Shown: positions 24,994 to 32,932 of the stretch, in pieces | How positions within the stretch are numbered: position 1 is the first letter of the stretch | Layout: each line of letters begins with the position of its first letter | Assembly: GCF_029223585.1 (NCBI RefSeq) | Contig: NZ_CP119424.1 | Location: forward strand, 620,001-684,000 | Reading direction: 5' to 3' | Length of the DNA: 64,000 bases | DNA from: Photobacterium sp. DA100 | GTDB lineage: Bacteria > Pseudomonadota > Gammaproteobacteria > Enterobacterales > Vibrionaceae | Position numbers and translations under genes: made by a program | Notes under the pieces: generated by a model | What the model was told of the DNA's origin: nothing | The model's database searches: none | What the model saw: only the letters and a program-made list of their open reading frames with translations

Positions 24994-25902
24994 ATGGTGG
25001 CAAAAGTTGAACTCATCCCTAGCGGGCAGACGTTTTCTGAATTAGTTCAAGGGTATTGGCGTCTTGCAGACTGGCAGATGAACCCGCAGGAGCGATTGAG
25101 CTTTCTAAAGCAGCATATTGAGCTGGGTGTCACGACCGTGGATCATGCCGATATATACGGCAACTATAGCTGCGAGCAGTTGTTCGGTGAAGCACTGGCG
25201 CTTGATCCGAGCGTGCGCGAACACATTGAAATTGTGACCAAGTGCGATATCAATCTGTGCTCGGAGCTTGTGCCAGAGCGCAAAATCAATCACTACGATA
25301 CCAGCAAGCAGCATATCGTTAATTCGGTGAACAATTCATTGTCTCGCCTCCAGGTCGAGAATATCGATGTCTTGCTGATCCACCGTCCGGATGTGCTGAT
25401 GGATGCGGACGAAGTTGCTGAAGCCTTTGCTGAGCTCAAGCAACAAGGCAAGATAAACCACTTTGGTGTGTCAAATTTCACCCCTTCGCAGTTCGAGTTG
25501 CTGCAATCTCGTTTGGATGCCCCTCTGGTGACAAACCAGGTGGAGATTAACCCGCTGAACTTTGACGTTGCCCACGACGGCACGCTAGATCAACTGCAGA
25601 TGAAGCGTATTAAACCTATGGCGTGGTCATGCTTGGGGGGCGGTGCGATTTTCTCAGGCCAGTCGGAGCAGCAAGTCCGGGTGCGCCATGAACTGGATGT
25701 CATTCGAGAAGAAGTCGGGGCGCAGAGTATTGATCAGGTGATCTACGCCTGGGTGAGACGTCTGCCATCGAATCCGCTTCCGATTATTGGTTCAGGTAAA
25801 ATCGAACGCGTGCAAGCTGCGGTGGAGGCACTGGATATCAACCTGACTCGGGAGCAATGGTATCGCGTGTGGGTTGCCTCGAAAGGTCATGGTGTGCCAT
25901 AG
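24994..25902 (+). CDS. Aldo/keto reductase (YdhF-like)
   Basis: 302-residue NADPH-dependent oxidoreductase. The TIM-barrel AKR tetrad is visible: Asp and Tyr in TTVDHADIYGNYSCEQLFGEA, Lys in EIVTKCDINLC, and His in VLLIHRPDVLMDADEV. The cofactor segment is PIIGSGKIERVQAAVEAL near the C-terminus. The opening EYWRLADWQM-like segment (QGYWRLADWQMNPQERL) is typical of the YdhF branch. Substrate unknown. It is divergent from the XRE gene and ends before a strong bidirectional terminator. Confidence 0.88.
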   Translation: MVAKVELIPSGQTFSELVQGYWRLADWQMNPQERLSFLKQHIELGVTTVDHADIYGNYSCEQLFGEALALDPSVREHIEIVTKCDINLCSELVPERKINHYDTSKQHIVNSVNNSLSRLQVENIDVLLIHRPDVLMDADEVAEAFAELKQQGKINHFGVSNFTPSQFELLQSRLDAPLVTNQVEINPLNFDVAHDGTLDQLQMKRIKPMAWSCLGGGAIFSGQSEQQVRVRHELDVIREEVGAQSIDQVIYAWVRRLPSNPLPIIGSGKIERVQAAVEALDINLTREQWYRVWVASKGHGVP

Positions 25903-25940
25903 GGTTGTGTATTTGTGCCAAGCAGGCTCTATCTAATATA

Positions 25941-25974
25941 AAAGCCCTCAGGCGGTATTACGTCTGAGGGCTTT
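25941..25974. terminator. Bidirectional terminator between convergent genes
   Basis: AAAGCCCTCAG (25941-25951) pairs with CTGAGGGCTTT (25964-25974). TTTTTT follows on the plus strand and TTTTATATT on the minus strand, so it serves both the aldo-keto reductase and the glyoxalase gene. Confidence 0.9.
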
Positions 25975-26005
25975 TTTCAAGCAGGCTTTTAGCTTGCTGC
26001 AATAA

Positions 26006-26446
26006 CTACCAGGTACCGGTGTTTTCCATTGATATCCAAGGCTCGGCAGGCGCCAGCGCTTCACCTTTTTGTAGCAGCTCTATGGAAATGCCGTCTGGCG
26101 AGCGGACGAATGCCATATGGCCATCACGGGGAGGGCGGTTAATGGTGACACCATTTGCCTGGAGGTGGGCACATAGGTCATAAATATTATCGACGCGGAA
26201 AGCTAAGTGTCCGAAATTACGGCCACAGGTATATTCTTCAGGATCCCAGTTATAAGTCAGCTCAACTAAGGGCGCGCTGGTGGCTTTCGCATTCTCTGCG
26301 TCACCGGGAGCAGCAAGGAATACCAGCGTAAAGCGGCCTTTCTCACTCTCTTTACGGTTCGTTTCTACCAGGCCAAGTTTGTTGCAGTAGAAATCAAGCG
26401 ATGCGTCTAAATCGCTGACTCGTACCATAGTGTGTAAATATTCCAT
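26006..26446 (-). CDS. gloA: Lactoylglutathione lyase (glyoxalase I)
   Basis: 146-residue vicinal oxygen chelate enzyme that isomerises the methylglyoxal-glutathione hemithioacetal. Metal ligands are the His in [10 protein letters not shown], the Glu in [10 protein letters not shown], the His in [10 protein letters not shown] and the Glu in [10 protein letters not shown]. The order H-E-H-E is complete, and the [10 protein letters not shown] segment is characteristic. The protein is slightly longer than the E. coli enzyme (135). It lies 41 bases downstream of the DJ-1 family gene on the same strand, which also acts on methylglyoxal in some bacteria. Confidence 0.9.
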   Translation of the reverse strand: MEYLHTMVRVSDLDASLDFYCNKLGLVETNRKESEKGRFTLVFLAAPGDAENAKATSAPLVELTYNWDPEEYTCGRNFGHLAFRVDNIYDLCAHLQANGVTINRPPRDGHMAFVRSPDGISIELLQKGEALAPAEPWISMENTGTW

Positions 26447-26487
26447 TGTACTTCCTGTTGTTGGTGGTGTAGCCCAACGCTAAGTTA

Positions 26488-27165
26488 CTATTCTAGCAGT
26501 AATTCTGCAACGGCTTCACCAACGCCAGTCGCTGATTGCGGATTCTGGCCAGTGACGAGGCGCCCATCAATAACCACGTTATTTGCCCAAGCTTCAGCGG
26601 ATATAAAGTTGGCATTGGCTTGTTTGAGCTTGTCTTCTAGCGAGAAAGGGACAACTCCGGTCAGTCCAATAGCCTCTTCTTCTTCATTGGTAAAGCCGGT
26701 GACTTTCATGTTGGCAATCAAATGGGCACCATTGGCATAGGTCATATTGACCAAGGCGGCTGGTCCATGGCAGATAGCGGCAAGAATACCGTTTTGTTGA
26801 TAGATGGCAATGGCAACACGTTTGACATGTTCGTCTTCGGGAAAATCCCACATGGTGCCATGCCCACCTGCAAAAACAATCGCTTGGTAGTCTGAAGGCA
26901 TGATGTTGTTTAGCGAATGGCTATTTTTTAAATGATCGACAAGCGTAGGATCGGCAAGGAAGCGGGCATTGAGCGGATCGGCTTCATCCCAGCTCTTGGG
27001 ATCGACAGGTGTCTCGCCTCCGGCTATTGAGACGATATCGACATCAATGCCTTTATCCACCAGGGCGTAGTAGGGGTGTGTTAATTCCGAAAGCCAAAAT
27101 CCGGTTTTTGCACCGGTATTGCCTAATGCAGCATGACTGGTAAGTACAATTAATGCTTTTGCCAT
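26488..27165 (-). CDS. DJ-1/PfpI (Hsp31-like) family protein
   Basis: 225-residue class I glutamine-amidotransferase-like protein. The nucleophile elbow is ILAAICHGPAALVNM, and the supporting glutamate/aspartate region is KTGFWLSELTHPYYALVDKG. IVFAGGHGTMWDFPEDE is the typical Hsp31-type loop. Such proteins are chaperones or glutathione-independent glyoxalases. The start at 27165 (MAKALIVLTSH) has GGGGGA 8 bases upstream; 27180 would add five residues. Its neighbour is glyoxalase I, so the pair may be a methylglyoxal-stress unit. Confidence 0.85.
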   Translation of the reverse strand: MAKALIVLTSHAALGNTGAKTGFWLSELTHPYYALVDKGIDVDIVSIAGGETPVDPKSWDEADPLNARFLADPTLVDHLKNSHSLNNIMPSDYQAIVFAGGHGTMWDFPEDEHVKRVAIAIYQQNGILAAICHGPAALVNMTYANGAHLIANMKVTGFTNEEEEAIGLTGVVPFSLEDKLKQANANFISAEAWANNVVIDGRLVTGQNPQSATGVGEAVAELLLE

Positions 27166-27332
27166 AATGTGATCCCCCAAGCAGAGTTAAAACTTACAGC
27201 GAAAGCATAGTATATCTGTATGATTTCATGTATCAGCCTGCTGCGTCATGGCTCGCCAATGCTTCCGCGATACCTTCTCACTACACTTTACATAGGTGTG
27301 TCTTTTCTGTTTGACCCGAGGAGGAGGTGGAG

Positions 27333-27707
27333 ATGCCCAAGCGTAAGTTGACCATCTTCTATGATGGCGCCTGCCCGAGTTGCGTTGATGATCGAGATTG
27401 GTTTGAGCACCGTGTTAGACAATCTGAAAATATTGATTGGTTTGATATTACGGGTAGAGAGGATGAGTTGAGGGCGTTGGGAATTGACCCCTATCTTGCT
27501 GTCAGGGAGTTGCACGTGATGAATGCAAAGGGGGAGATCCTCAAGGAAATGGACGCCTATATTCTCTTGTGCCGGCAGTTATGGTATCTGCGTCCATTGG
27601 CATGGTTTATGGGGTTGCCGTTTGTGAAAATACGGCTTTCGCGCTGGTATAGAAAAACGGTCGACCGGCGATTAGCTGCGCAGGGAAGGACAGAAAGCGA
27701 AGAATGA
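27333..27707 (+). CDS. DCC-family thiol-disulfide oxidoreductase (DUF393)
   Basis: 124 residues with the family signature DGACPSCVDDRDWFEHR near the N-terminus, where CPSC is the putative redox motif. It continues with WFDITGREDELRALGIDP and a C-terminal basic amphipathic stretch (FVKIRLSRWYRKTVDRR). There is no signal peptide, so it is cytoplasmic. AGGAGG precedes the ATG at 27333 by 7 bases; the GTG at 27327 is too close. It is convergent with the marR gene. Function is poorly known for the whole family. Confidence 0.85.
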   Translation: MPKRKLTIFYDGACPSCVDDRDWFEHRVRQSENIDWFDITGREDELRALGIDPYLAVRELHVMNAKGEILKEMDAYILLCRQLWYLRPLAWFMGLPFVKIRLSRWYRKTVDRRLAAQGRTESEE

Positions 27708-27763
27708 AGGTAAGTAAGCCCTTAGCTTTAATTACCTTCAGAGAGTATGATTCGCCTCGAACT

Positions 27764-28192
27764 CTAGAGCGCTTTTACCATCTTCTGTAACAGAGAGATA
27801 AGTTGCTTTTGCTCATCTTTATCAAGGCTGCTGAGTATCTTATCGTTGATAGCAACAGGAATGGGGATTAGATTGGATTTCAACTCGCGCCCTTTATCAG
27901 TCAAAAAGATCCGGAACGATCGGCGGCTGTTTGGGTCATTTTGCCTTTCTACCAGCCCTAGCTTTTCTAATTTGTCGATAGTGCGCGTTGTCGTCGAGTT
28001 CTCGACCTTGGATTTCTGTGAAATTTCAGTCTGGGTGACCCCCTCTTCTTCCCACAGGCACATAAGCGTTGGCCAAAGCGCTATGGTTAGGCCATGTTTT
28101 TTCAGCTCGGCATCGAAAGTCCTGGATGCATTGTTGGCGACGACATTGATAAGCCACCCGAAGCTGGACCGTCGGTCAAAATCTTGTGTCAT
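27764..28192 (-). CDS. MarR-family transcriptional regulator
   Basis: 142-residue winged helix-turn-helix protein. The wing and recognition helix are seen in GVTQTEISQKSKVENSTTTR followed by TIDKLEKLGLVERQNDPNSR, then RRSFRIFLTDKGRELK, all standard for MarR. It lies 23 bases downstream of the cytochrome b561-type gene on the same strand and is probably co-transcribed. The big palindrome at 28885-28934, upstream of that unit, is the obvious candidate operator. The ligand is unknown. Confidence 0.88.
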   Translation of the reverse strand: MTQDFDRRSSFGWLINVVANNASRTFDAELKKHGLTIALWPTLMCLWEEEGVTQTEISQKSKVENSTTTRTIDKLEKLGLVERQNDPNSRRSFRIFLTDKGRELKSNLIPIPVAINDKILSSLDKDEQKQLISLLQKMVKAL

Positions 28193-28215
28193 AAGGAAAG
28201 GTGACCCTTCATGGT

Positions 28216-28845
28216 TTATAAACTAGCAACTATTGCTATTGTAACTGATAGGGCAGCAACAAACAGTACCAATGCTTTTAAATTACTGGCAAATTCAAGA
28301 GCATCCGGCTTTACAGACGCTTGATAACCCTGCTTGCCAGTAATCATGGCGAGCACCAATGACTTCTTGCGCAATTTGTAAATCAAAATTGCAGCAAGAT
28401 GGAGCGCCACAAGCCCAACCAAAGTGTTCGCAACCAATAGGTGGACACTTTCAACTATGGAATAGAACGTATCATCCAATACCCCTTCCAGGAACGAGAA
28501 GTTATCGAACCAACCGGCAAGGGCCAACCCGCTTAAACATTGAACAATCAACATGGTGAGAAGAGTAGAGACCATCAAACCACCAGCTGGATTATGCCCC
28601 GGTTTTGGTGAGTATTTTCCCATCAGGTAGAGCAGTATCACACGGGGTGAGTGGACAAATTGCGAAAAACGACTCGTTTCACTGCCGAATATTCCCCAAG
28701 TTATACGCCAGAGCAATAACGAAAGTAGTGCTAACCCGAAAGTGATATGTGGGCCTCCACCGTTGAAGCCGCTCATCGCTGCTAGGGTGAAGAGTACTGC
28801 TTGCATCCAGTGATATAGGCGAGTTGGTAAATCCCAAACTTTCAT
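28216..28845 (-). CDS. Cytochrome b561-type membrane cytochrome (Ni-hydrogenase b-type family)
   Basis: 209 residues with four to five membrane helices. Histidines suited to bind two b hemes sit in DLPTRLYHWMQAVLF (residue about 12), GPHITFGLAL, SIVESVHLLVANTL and LVALHLAAILIYKL. The WDLPTRLYHW opening is diagnostic of this family, which passes electrons from the quinol pool to periplasmic partners. It is divergent from the cytochrome c' gene 140 bases away, a likely redox partner, and is followed by marR. Confidence 0.87.
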   Translation of the reverse strand: MKVWDLPTRLYHWMQAVLFTLAAMSGFNGGGPHITFGLALLSLLLWRITWGIFGSETSRFSQFVHSPRVILLYLMGKYSPKPGHNPAGGLMVSTLLTMLIVQCLSGLALAGWFDNFSFLEGVLDDTFYSIVESVHLLVANTLVGLVALHLAAILIYKLRKKSLVLAMITGKQGYQASVKPDALEFASNLKALVLFVAALSVTIAIVASL

Positions 28846-28884
28846 AGTTGTTGACCTTTTCAGTAATAGCTATCGGTTGATAGT

Positions 28885-28934
28885 TATATTCACACAGCAA
28901 CAGTTGTAATTGCAACTGTTGCTGTGTGAATATA
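28885..28934. promoter_or_regulatory. Large palindrome between cytochrome b and cytochrome c' genes
   Basis: Two perfectly complementary 22-base arms (28885-28906 and 28913-28934) flank a 6-base centre TAATTG. The core AGTTGTAATTGCAACT looks like a MarR-type operator, and the outer TTCACACAGC / GCTGTGTGAA doubles the symmetry. It sits midway in the 140-base divergent promoter region (cytochrome b 28845 minus, cytochrome c' 28986 plus). Binding by the MarR protein at 27764 is inferred. A cruciform or double operator are alternatives. Confidence 0.7.
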
Positions 28935-28985
28935 CCTAATCAAAACTTGTTACCTAGAATAACCAGCTGAAAAGGGAGTATTGAA

Positions 28986-29474
28986 ATGAAGAAGAAGCAA
29001 TTACAGACAGTGATGCTGAGTGTAGGTTTAGGGCTTGCCCAGATATTCTCTGTAGCTTCGATGGCGGCGGAAAGTACCATTGAGGAAGCCGCTGACAAAA
29101 GTCTCGAGCATAGCATTGCACAACGTCAGCATGCGTTTGGCCAGATTGAAAGAGGAGTGAAACAGGCAGGAAAGGAGCTCAAAAATAAGCAGGTTCATTG
29201 GGAGAGCTTGGAGCAAGTATCTCTAGAGTTGCATGAATCTTCGACCAGCTTGCTGCCATTGTTCCCCGAAGGAAGCCAAGATGGCAGCAAAGCCAAGGAG
29301 AGCGTTTGGCAAGACAAAGCGAAGTTCGATAGGTTGCTTCATGAAATGGATAAGGGGTTCGAGCAGCTTTATCGGGCAGCAACAAATAAAGACAATACTT
29401 CCGCTCTGCAAGGGCTCAAACAAGCACAGTCAACGTGTAAATCGTGTCACCGGCAGTATCGCTCTCGTTGGTAG
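28986..29474 (+). CDS. Cytochrome c' family protein
   Basis: 162-residue periplasmic c-type cytochrome. The signal peptide is MKKKQLQTVMLSVGLGLAQI...SMAA (cleavage about residue 28). The mature part is a four-helix bundle with the c' features ESVWQDKAKFDRLLHEM and a C-terminal heme motif CKSCHRQYRSRW (CxxCH at about 151-155). It probably takes electrons from, or gives them to, the divergent b-type cytochrome. GGGAG lies 8 bases upstream of ATG. Confidence 0.87.
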   Translation: MKKKQLQTVMLSVGLGLAQIFSVASMAAESTIEEAADKSLEHSIAQRQHAFGQIERGVKQAGKELKNKQVHWESLEQVSLELHESSTSLLPLFPEGSQDGSKAKESVWQDKAKFDRLLHEMDKGFEQLYRAATNKDNTSALQGLKQAQSTCKSCHRQYRSRW

Positions 29475-29555
29475 TGGCAATGATTTTACATAGCCTTTTT
29501 TGGTCGGGCTGTTAAGCTAGTTGAATATTCGTTTATCAGTAACAGTAGGGAAGCT

Positions 29556-30743
29556 ATGCTCGCTAATCGCCAAGTTCAGGGTTGGAAAACACCACAGAAC
29601 TTTTTGATCTTAATTTCAATTATTGTTCCGGTTGCTTTTTCAAGCTGGCAGGCGCTACTTAATAACTTTGTGATTGAAGAGGCTGCTTTTACAGGCGCTG
29701 ATATCGGCTTGTTACAAAGTGTGCGTGAAATACCGGGGTTCTTGGCCTTTACTGCCGTATTTGTTCTGCTGTTTATTCGCGAGCAGCGGTTTATGATCCT
29801 TTCGCTCGCAATGTTAACGCTCGGTGTTGCACTAACAGGTTTTTTCCCTTCTGTGGCCGGCTTACTAATGACAACCCTGTTGATGTCTACAGGGTTCCAC
29901 TACTTTGAGACGCTTAAACAGTCCCTTTCCCTGCAATGGCTGCACAAAGATGAGGCGCCAGAAGTTTTGGGCAAACTGATTTCGGTCGGCGCGCTAGCTT
30001 CGCTATGTACCTATGGAGCCTTATGGCTGATGCTGGAGCAGCTTCAATTGTCGTTTAAGTGGGTTTATCTCGTAACCGGGATGGCTGCTTTTGCCGTGTT
30101 GGTATTTGTCGCTTTGGCTTTTCCAGAGTTTAAAAGTGAAACTGTACAGACTAAGAAACTGGTTTTTCGCAAGCGCTACTGGCTGTACTACGCGCTGACG
30201 TTTATGAGTGGTGCGCGCCGGCAGATATTTATTGTCTTTGCCGGCTTCCTAATGGTTGAAAAGTTCGGCTATTCTGCCGCGGACATTACCCTGTTGTTCT
30301 TAATCAACTATCTGTTTAATTGGCTATTTGCGAAAAAAATCGGCCGTTTTATCGGCAAAGTGGGCGAGCGTAAGGCCTTGGTGTTTGAATATGTGGGTTT
30401 GATTTGTGTGTTTGCTGGCTATGCCATTGTGGAGCAGGCCGAGATGGCGGCAGTATTGTATGTCATCGACCATCTGTTTTTTGCCCTGGCACTGGCGATG
30501 AAAACCTATTTCCAGAAAATTGCCGACCCTGCCGATATGGCTTCCACCGCCGGAGTGGCATTTACCATCAATCATATTGCAGCTGTTGTTATTCCGGTTA
30601 GTTTTGGGTTGCTTTGGTTATCGTCACCCTCTGCTGTATTTTTCGCCGGTGCCGCCATGGCCGGCGTGTCGCTGCTGTTATCGCTGAATATTCCGGCTAA
30701 ACCAGAAGAGGGCAATGAGGTGAGGGTATTAGCTTGGCGCTAA
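29556..30743 (+). CDS. MFS transporter
   Basis: 395-residue inner-membrane protein with about twelve hydrophobic helices, from FLILISIIVPVAFSSWQALL to FFAGAAMAGVSLLLSLNIPA. The loop between helices 2 and 3 (VREIPGF) and RQIFIVFAGFLMVEKFGYSA indicate a major-facilitator fold of an uncharacterised branch often annotated only as MFS transporter. No substrate can be assigned. GGGAAG precedes ATG. It is likely a single gene; the next gene starts 141 bases on. Confidence 0.82.
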   Translation: MLANRQVQGWKTPQNFLILISIIVPVAFSSWQALLNNFVIEEAAFTGADIGLLQSVREIPGFLAFTAVFVLLFIREQRFMILSLAMLTLGVALTGFFPSVAGLLMTTLLMSTGFHYFETLKQSLSLQWLHKDEAPEVLGKLISVGALASLCTYGALWLMLEQLQLSFKWVYLVTGMAAFAVLVFVALAFPEFKSETVQTKKLVFRKRYWLYYALTFMSGARRQIFIVFAGFLMVEKFGYSAADITLLFLINYLFNWLFAKKIGRFIGKVGERKALVFEYVGLICVFAGYAIVEQAEMAAVLYVIDHLFFALALAMKTYFQKIADPADMASTAGVAFTINHIAAVVIPVSFGLLWLSSPSAVFFAGAAMAGVSLLLSLNIPAKPEEGNEVRVLAWR

Positions 30744-30884
30744 AAGACACATTCATTGACAAGGTCGGACTTGAGTGACAAGCATAAGTTTTGCATCATA
30801 TATCCCATTGATTTCAAGACTGGCTGTTTGGCGTATCTTGAACTCGTGGAACAATACCGATAAAGAGTAAAAAAGGTAAAGATC

Positions 30885-31340
30885 ATGATTTCGAAATGGG
30901 CAGTGCGCTTTTTTCAAATGGCGGAGCTAGTTGGCTCATGGAGTAAGGATCCCTCTACGCAGGTTGGTGCTGTGATCACCAAAGGAAACCGTATTGTCTC
31001 TGTTGGTTTCAACGGTTATCCTCATGGCGTTTCAGACAGTGCCGACACGGATGATCGTGAAATGAAGCTACTGAAAACACTTCACGCAGAGGAAAACGCC
31101 ATTTTGTTTGCTAAGCGTGATTTGGCAGACTGTGACATTTGGGTCACTCACTTCCCTTGTCCTAACTGCGCCGCAAAGATTATCCAGACGGGCATTTCAA
31201 CGGTCCATTGTCCTGAGCAGACGGAAGACTTCCTGTCACGCTGGGGCGATAAAATTCAAGTTAGCCAGGAGATGTTTGAGCAGGCAGGGGTAAGTGTAAA
31301 CTGGCTGCCGCTTAATGAGCTGGATCGCAAGGCTAATTAA
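30885..31340 (+). CDS. Deoxycytidylate (dCMP) deaminase family protein
   Basis: 151-residue zinc deaminase converting dCMP to dUMP, or a close relative. Zinc ligands and the catalytic Glu are HAEENAI (LKTLHAEENAILFAK) and the PCxxC of HFPCPNCAAKIIQTG. The N-terminal WSKDPSTQVGAVITKGNRIV and VGFNGYPHGVSD match dCMP deaminases. Its natural terminator at 31366 has been split by the insertion sequence at 31382, though the transcript now meets the terminator inside the element. Confidence 0.85.
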   Translation: MISKWAVRFFQMAELVGSWSKDPSTQVGAVITKGNRIVSVGFNGYPHGVSDSADTDDREMKLLKTLHAEENAILFAKRDLADCDIWVTHFPCPNCAAKIIQTGISTVHCPEQTEDFLSRWGDKIQVSQEMFEQAGVSVNWLPLNELDRKAN

Positions 31341-31373
31341 GTTCAGTGACATCACTTGGTAAGAGAAAAGGCT

Positions 31374-31381
31374 GCATTGGC
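31374..31381. repeat. Target-site duplication, left copy (GCATTGGC)
   Basis: GCATTGGC directly precedes the left end of the insertion sequence and is repeated at 32887-32894 directly after its right end. Tn5-type elements normally duplicate 9 bp; here 8 bp match exactly. Confidence 0.88.
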
Positions 31382-31396
31382 CTGTCTCTTATGCAC

Positions 31397-31428
31397 AAAT
31401 CCCCGAGCATGCTCGGGGATTTTTTTTT
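31397..31428 (+). terminator. Terminator inside the left end of the insertion sequence
   Basis: The palindrome ATCCCCGAGC/GCTCGGGGAT extends three more A:T pairs and is followed by an unbroken T-run to 31428. It lies between the left inverted repeat and the transposase start, so it blocks outside transcription from entering the transposase gene. In this insertion it also replaces the broken host terminator. Confidence 0.88.
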
Positions 31429-31477
31429 GAACTCACTTTCGAAGTTGTGATCTGATCATTTAATAGCTATTAAATGG

Positions 31478-32875
31478 ATGATTAAGATGGATAAAAATAC
31501 TCATGAACAATGGGCAGATATGCAATTTGGGCAAGCTAACCTCAACGACCCTAGACGAACTCAGCGTTTAGTCTCTTTAGCGGCTTCACTTGCTCAACAG
31601 CCAGGAGTTGCTGTGTCAAAATTATCCCTCTCACCTGCTGATATGGAAGGGGCATACCGGTTTATTCGTAATGACCATATCGAACCAAAAGATATCGCTG
31701 AGGCGGGGTTTCAAGTAACTGCTCAAAGAGCCGCAACCCATCCCATTTTACTCGCCCTTGAGGATACAACCGCTTTAGTCTTTAGGCATCAATCGGTTAA
31801 AGGTGAACTAGGGCATATTAATCAGGGAGATAATAATCGAGCCATCTTGGCACATTCGATTTTGCTTTTTGCTCCACAAAACCACGATATTGTTGGCTTA
31901 ATTGAGCAGCAAATGTGGACCCGTGACATATTGAAACGAGGCCAGCGACATCAACATGCTTCGCGGCCTTACAAAGAAAAAGAGAGCTATAAGTGGGAAA
32001 AGGCCTCTCAGAACATGGTTGAACGATTAGGCACTAATATAGATAAAGTGATTTCAGTATGTGACCGTGAGGCTGATATCTACGAATATCTGGCGTACAA
32101 AGCGCAAAATAATCAACGATTTGTTGTGCGTTCAATGCAGAGCCGATGTATCAAAGAGCATGACAACAAACTCTATGACTATGCTGAGCAATTACAAAAT
32201 GCGACGCCTAAAGTCTTGCATATACCTCAAAAAGGGGGACGTAAAGCGAGAGATGTCGTCCTTGATATCAAGTACGCAAAAGTCACACTGAAAGCACCAG
32301 CCAATAAATCATCTCAGCCCGATACCGCTATGTATTATGTCAGTTGTGTTGAACAAGGCGATAGAAAAGACAAGCTCGCTTGGCACTTACTGACATCTGA
32401 AAGGGTCACAAAAGCAGAAGATGCGGAACGCATTGTCAGCTATTACGAACACCGCTGGTTAATTGAGGACTACCATAAGGTCTGGAAAAGTGAGGGGACA
32501 GGAGTTGAAGAGCTCAGAATGCAAAGTCGAGATAATTTAGAGCGGATAAGCGTCATTTTAGCATTTATAGCCACACGTTTATTACAGTTACGCTTTATGA
32601 GAAAAACGTGTTCTCAGGCTGATCATAACTGTGAAAAGGTATTGAGCACACAAGCTTGGAAGTTGTTGTGGTTGAAAATGGAGAAGAAAACCATTCCCGA
32701 GTCGCCACCCAATATATCTTGGGCTTATGAAAACCTTGCAAGAATGGGGGGATGGAAAGATACCAAACGAACAGGAAAGGCATCAGTGAAAGCCCTATGG
32801 GAAGGATGGTTCAAGTTACAAACCATCCTTGAAGGCTATGAGCTAGCAATGTCTCTTGACCATCAAAACTTGTGA
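31478..32875 (+). CDS. IS4-family transposase (Tn5/IS50 type)
   Basis: 465-residue DDE transposase, close to the 476 residues of Tn5 transposase. The N-terminal DNA-binding part MDKNTHEQWADMQFGQANLN is followed by the Tnp_DNA_bind-type DPRRTQRLVSLAASLAQQPG. Catalytic Asp residues lie in LALEDTTALVF and VISVCDREADIYEYL. The YREK signature is exact: Tyr323, Arg326, Glu330 and Lys337 in YEHRWLIEDYHKVWK. ATG codons at 31478 and 31487 are both possible; neither has a good ribosome-binding site, as expected of a weakly translated transposase. No frameshift was seen, so it is likely functional. Confidence 0.93.
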   Translation: MIKMDKNTHEQWADMQFGQANLNDPRRTQRLVSLAASLAQQPGVAVSKLSLSPADMEGAYRFIRNDHIEPKDIAEAGFQVTAQRAATHPILLALEDTTALVFRHQSVKGELGHINQGDNNRAILAHSILLFAPQNHDIVGLIEQQMWTRDILKRGQRHQHASRPYKEKESYKWEKASQNMVERLGTNIDKVISVCDREADIYEYLAYKAQNNQRFVVRSMQSRCIKEHDNKLYDYAEQLQNATPKVLHIPQKGGRKARDVVLDIKYAKVTLKAPANKSSQPDTAMYYVSCVEQGDRKDKLAWHLLTSERVTKAEDAERIVSYYEHRWLIEDYHKVWKSEGTGVEELRMQSRDNLERISVILAFIATRLLQLRFMRKTCSQADHNCEKVLSTQAWKLLWLKMEKKTIPESPPNISWAYENLARMGGWKDTKRTGKASVKALWEGWFKLQTILEGYELAMSLDHQNL

Positions 32876-32886
32876 TCAAGAGACAG

Positions 32887-32894
32887 GCATTGGC
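32887..32894. repeat. Target-site duplication, right copy (GCATTGGC)
   Basis: Exact second copy of the 8 bases at 31374-31381, directly after the right inverted repeat GAGACAG. The following AGCCTTTTT is the separated half of the host terminator. Confidence 0.88.
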
Positions 32895-32932
32895 AGCCTT
32901 TTTCGTTAATGGCAAAGTGACTCTGGCCACCG

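Larger units (their letters stand above)
31382..32886 (+). mobile_element. Intact IS4-family (IS50/Tn5 group) insertion sequence, 1505 bp
   Basis: Terminal inverted repeats of 19 bp match at 15 positions: left CTGTCTCTTATGCACAAAT, right (read inward) CTGTCTCTTGATCACAAGT. They closely resemble the IS50 ends CTGACTCTTATACACAAGT and CTGTCTCTTGATCAGATCT. A single full-length transposase gene and an 8-bp target duplication show an intact and fairly recent insertion. The target is the hairpin of a rho-independent terminator: joining the flanks at the duplication gives AAAAGGCTGC-ATTG-GCAGCCTTTTT. Confidence 0.92.

Noticed and set aside
27705..27740. TGAAGGTAA / TTACCTTCA inverted repeat between the DCC protein and marR
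   Set aside because: The 9-bp arms are far apart (18 bases) with no T-run, and one arm includes the stop codon. Too weak to call a terminator.
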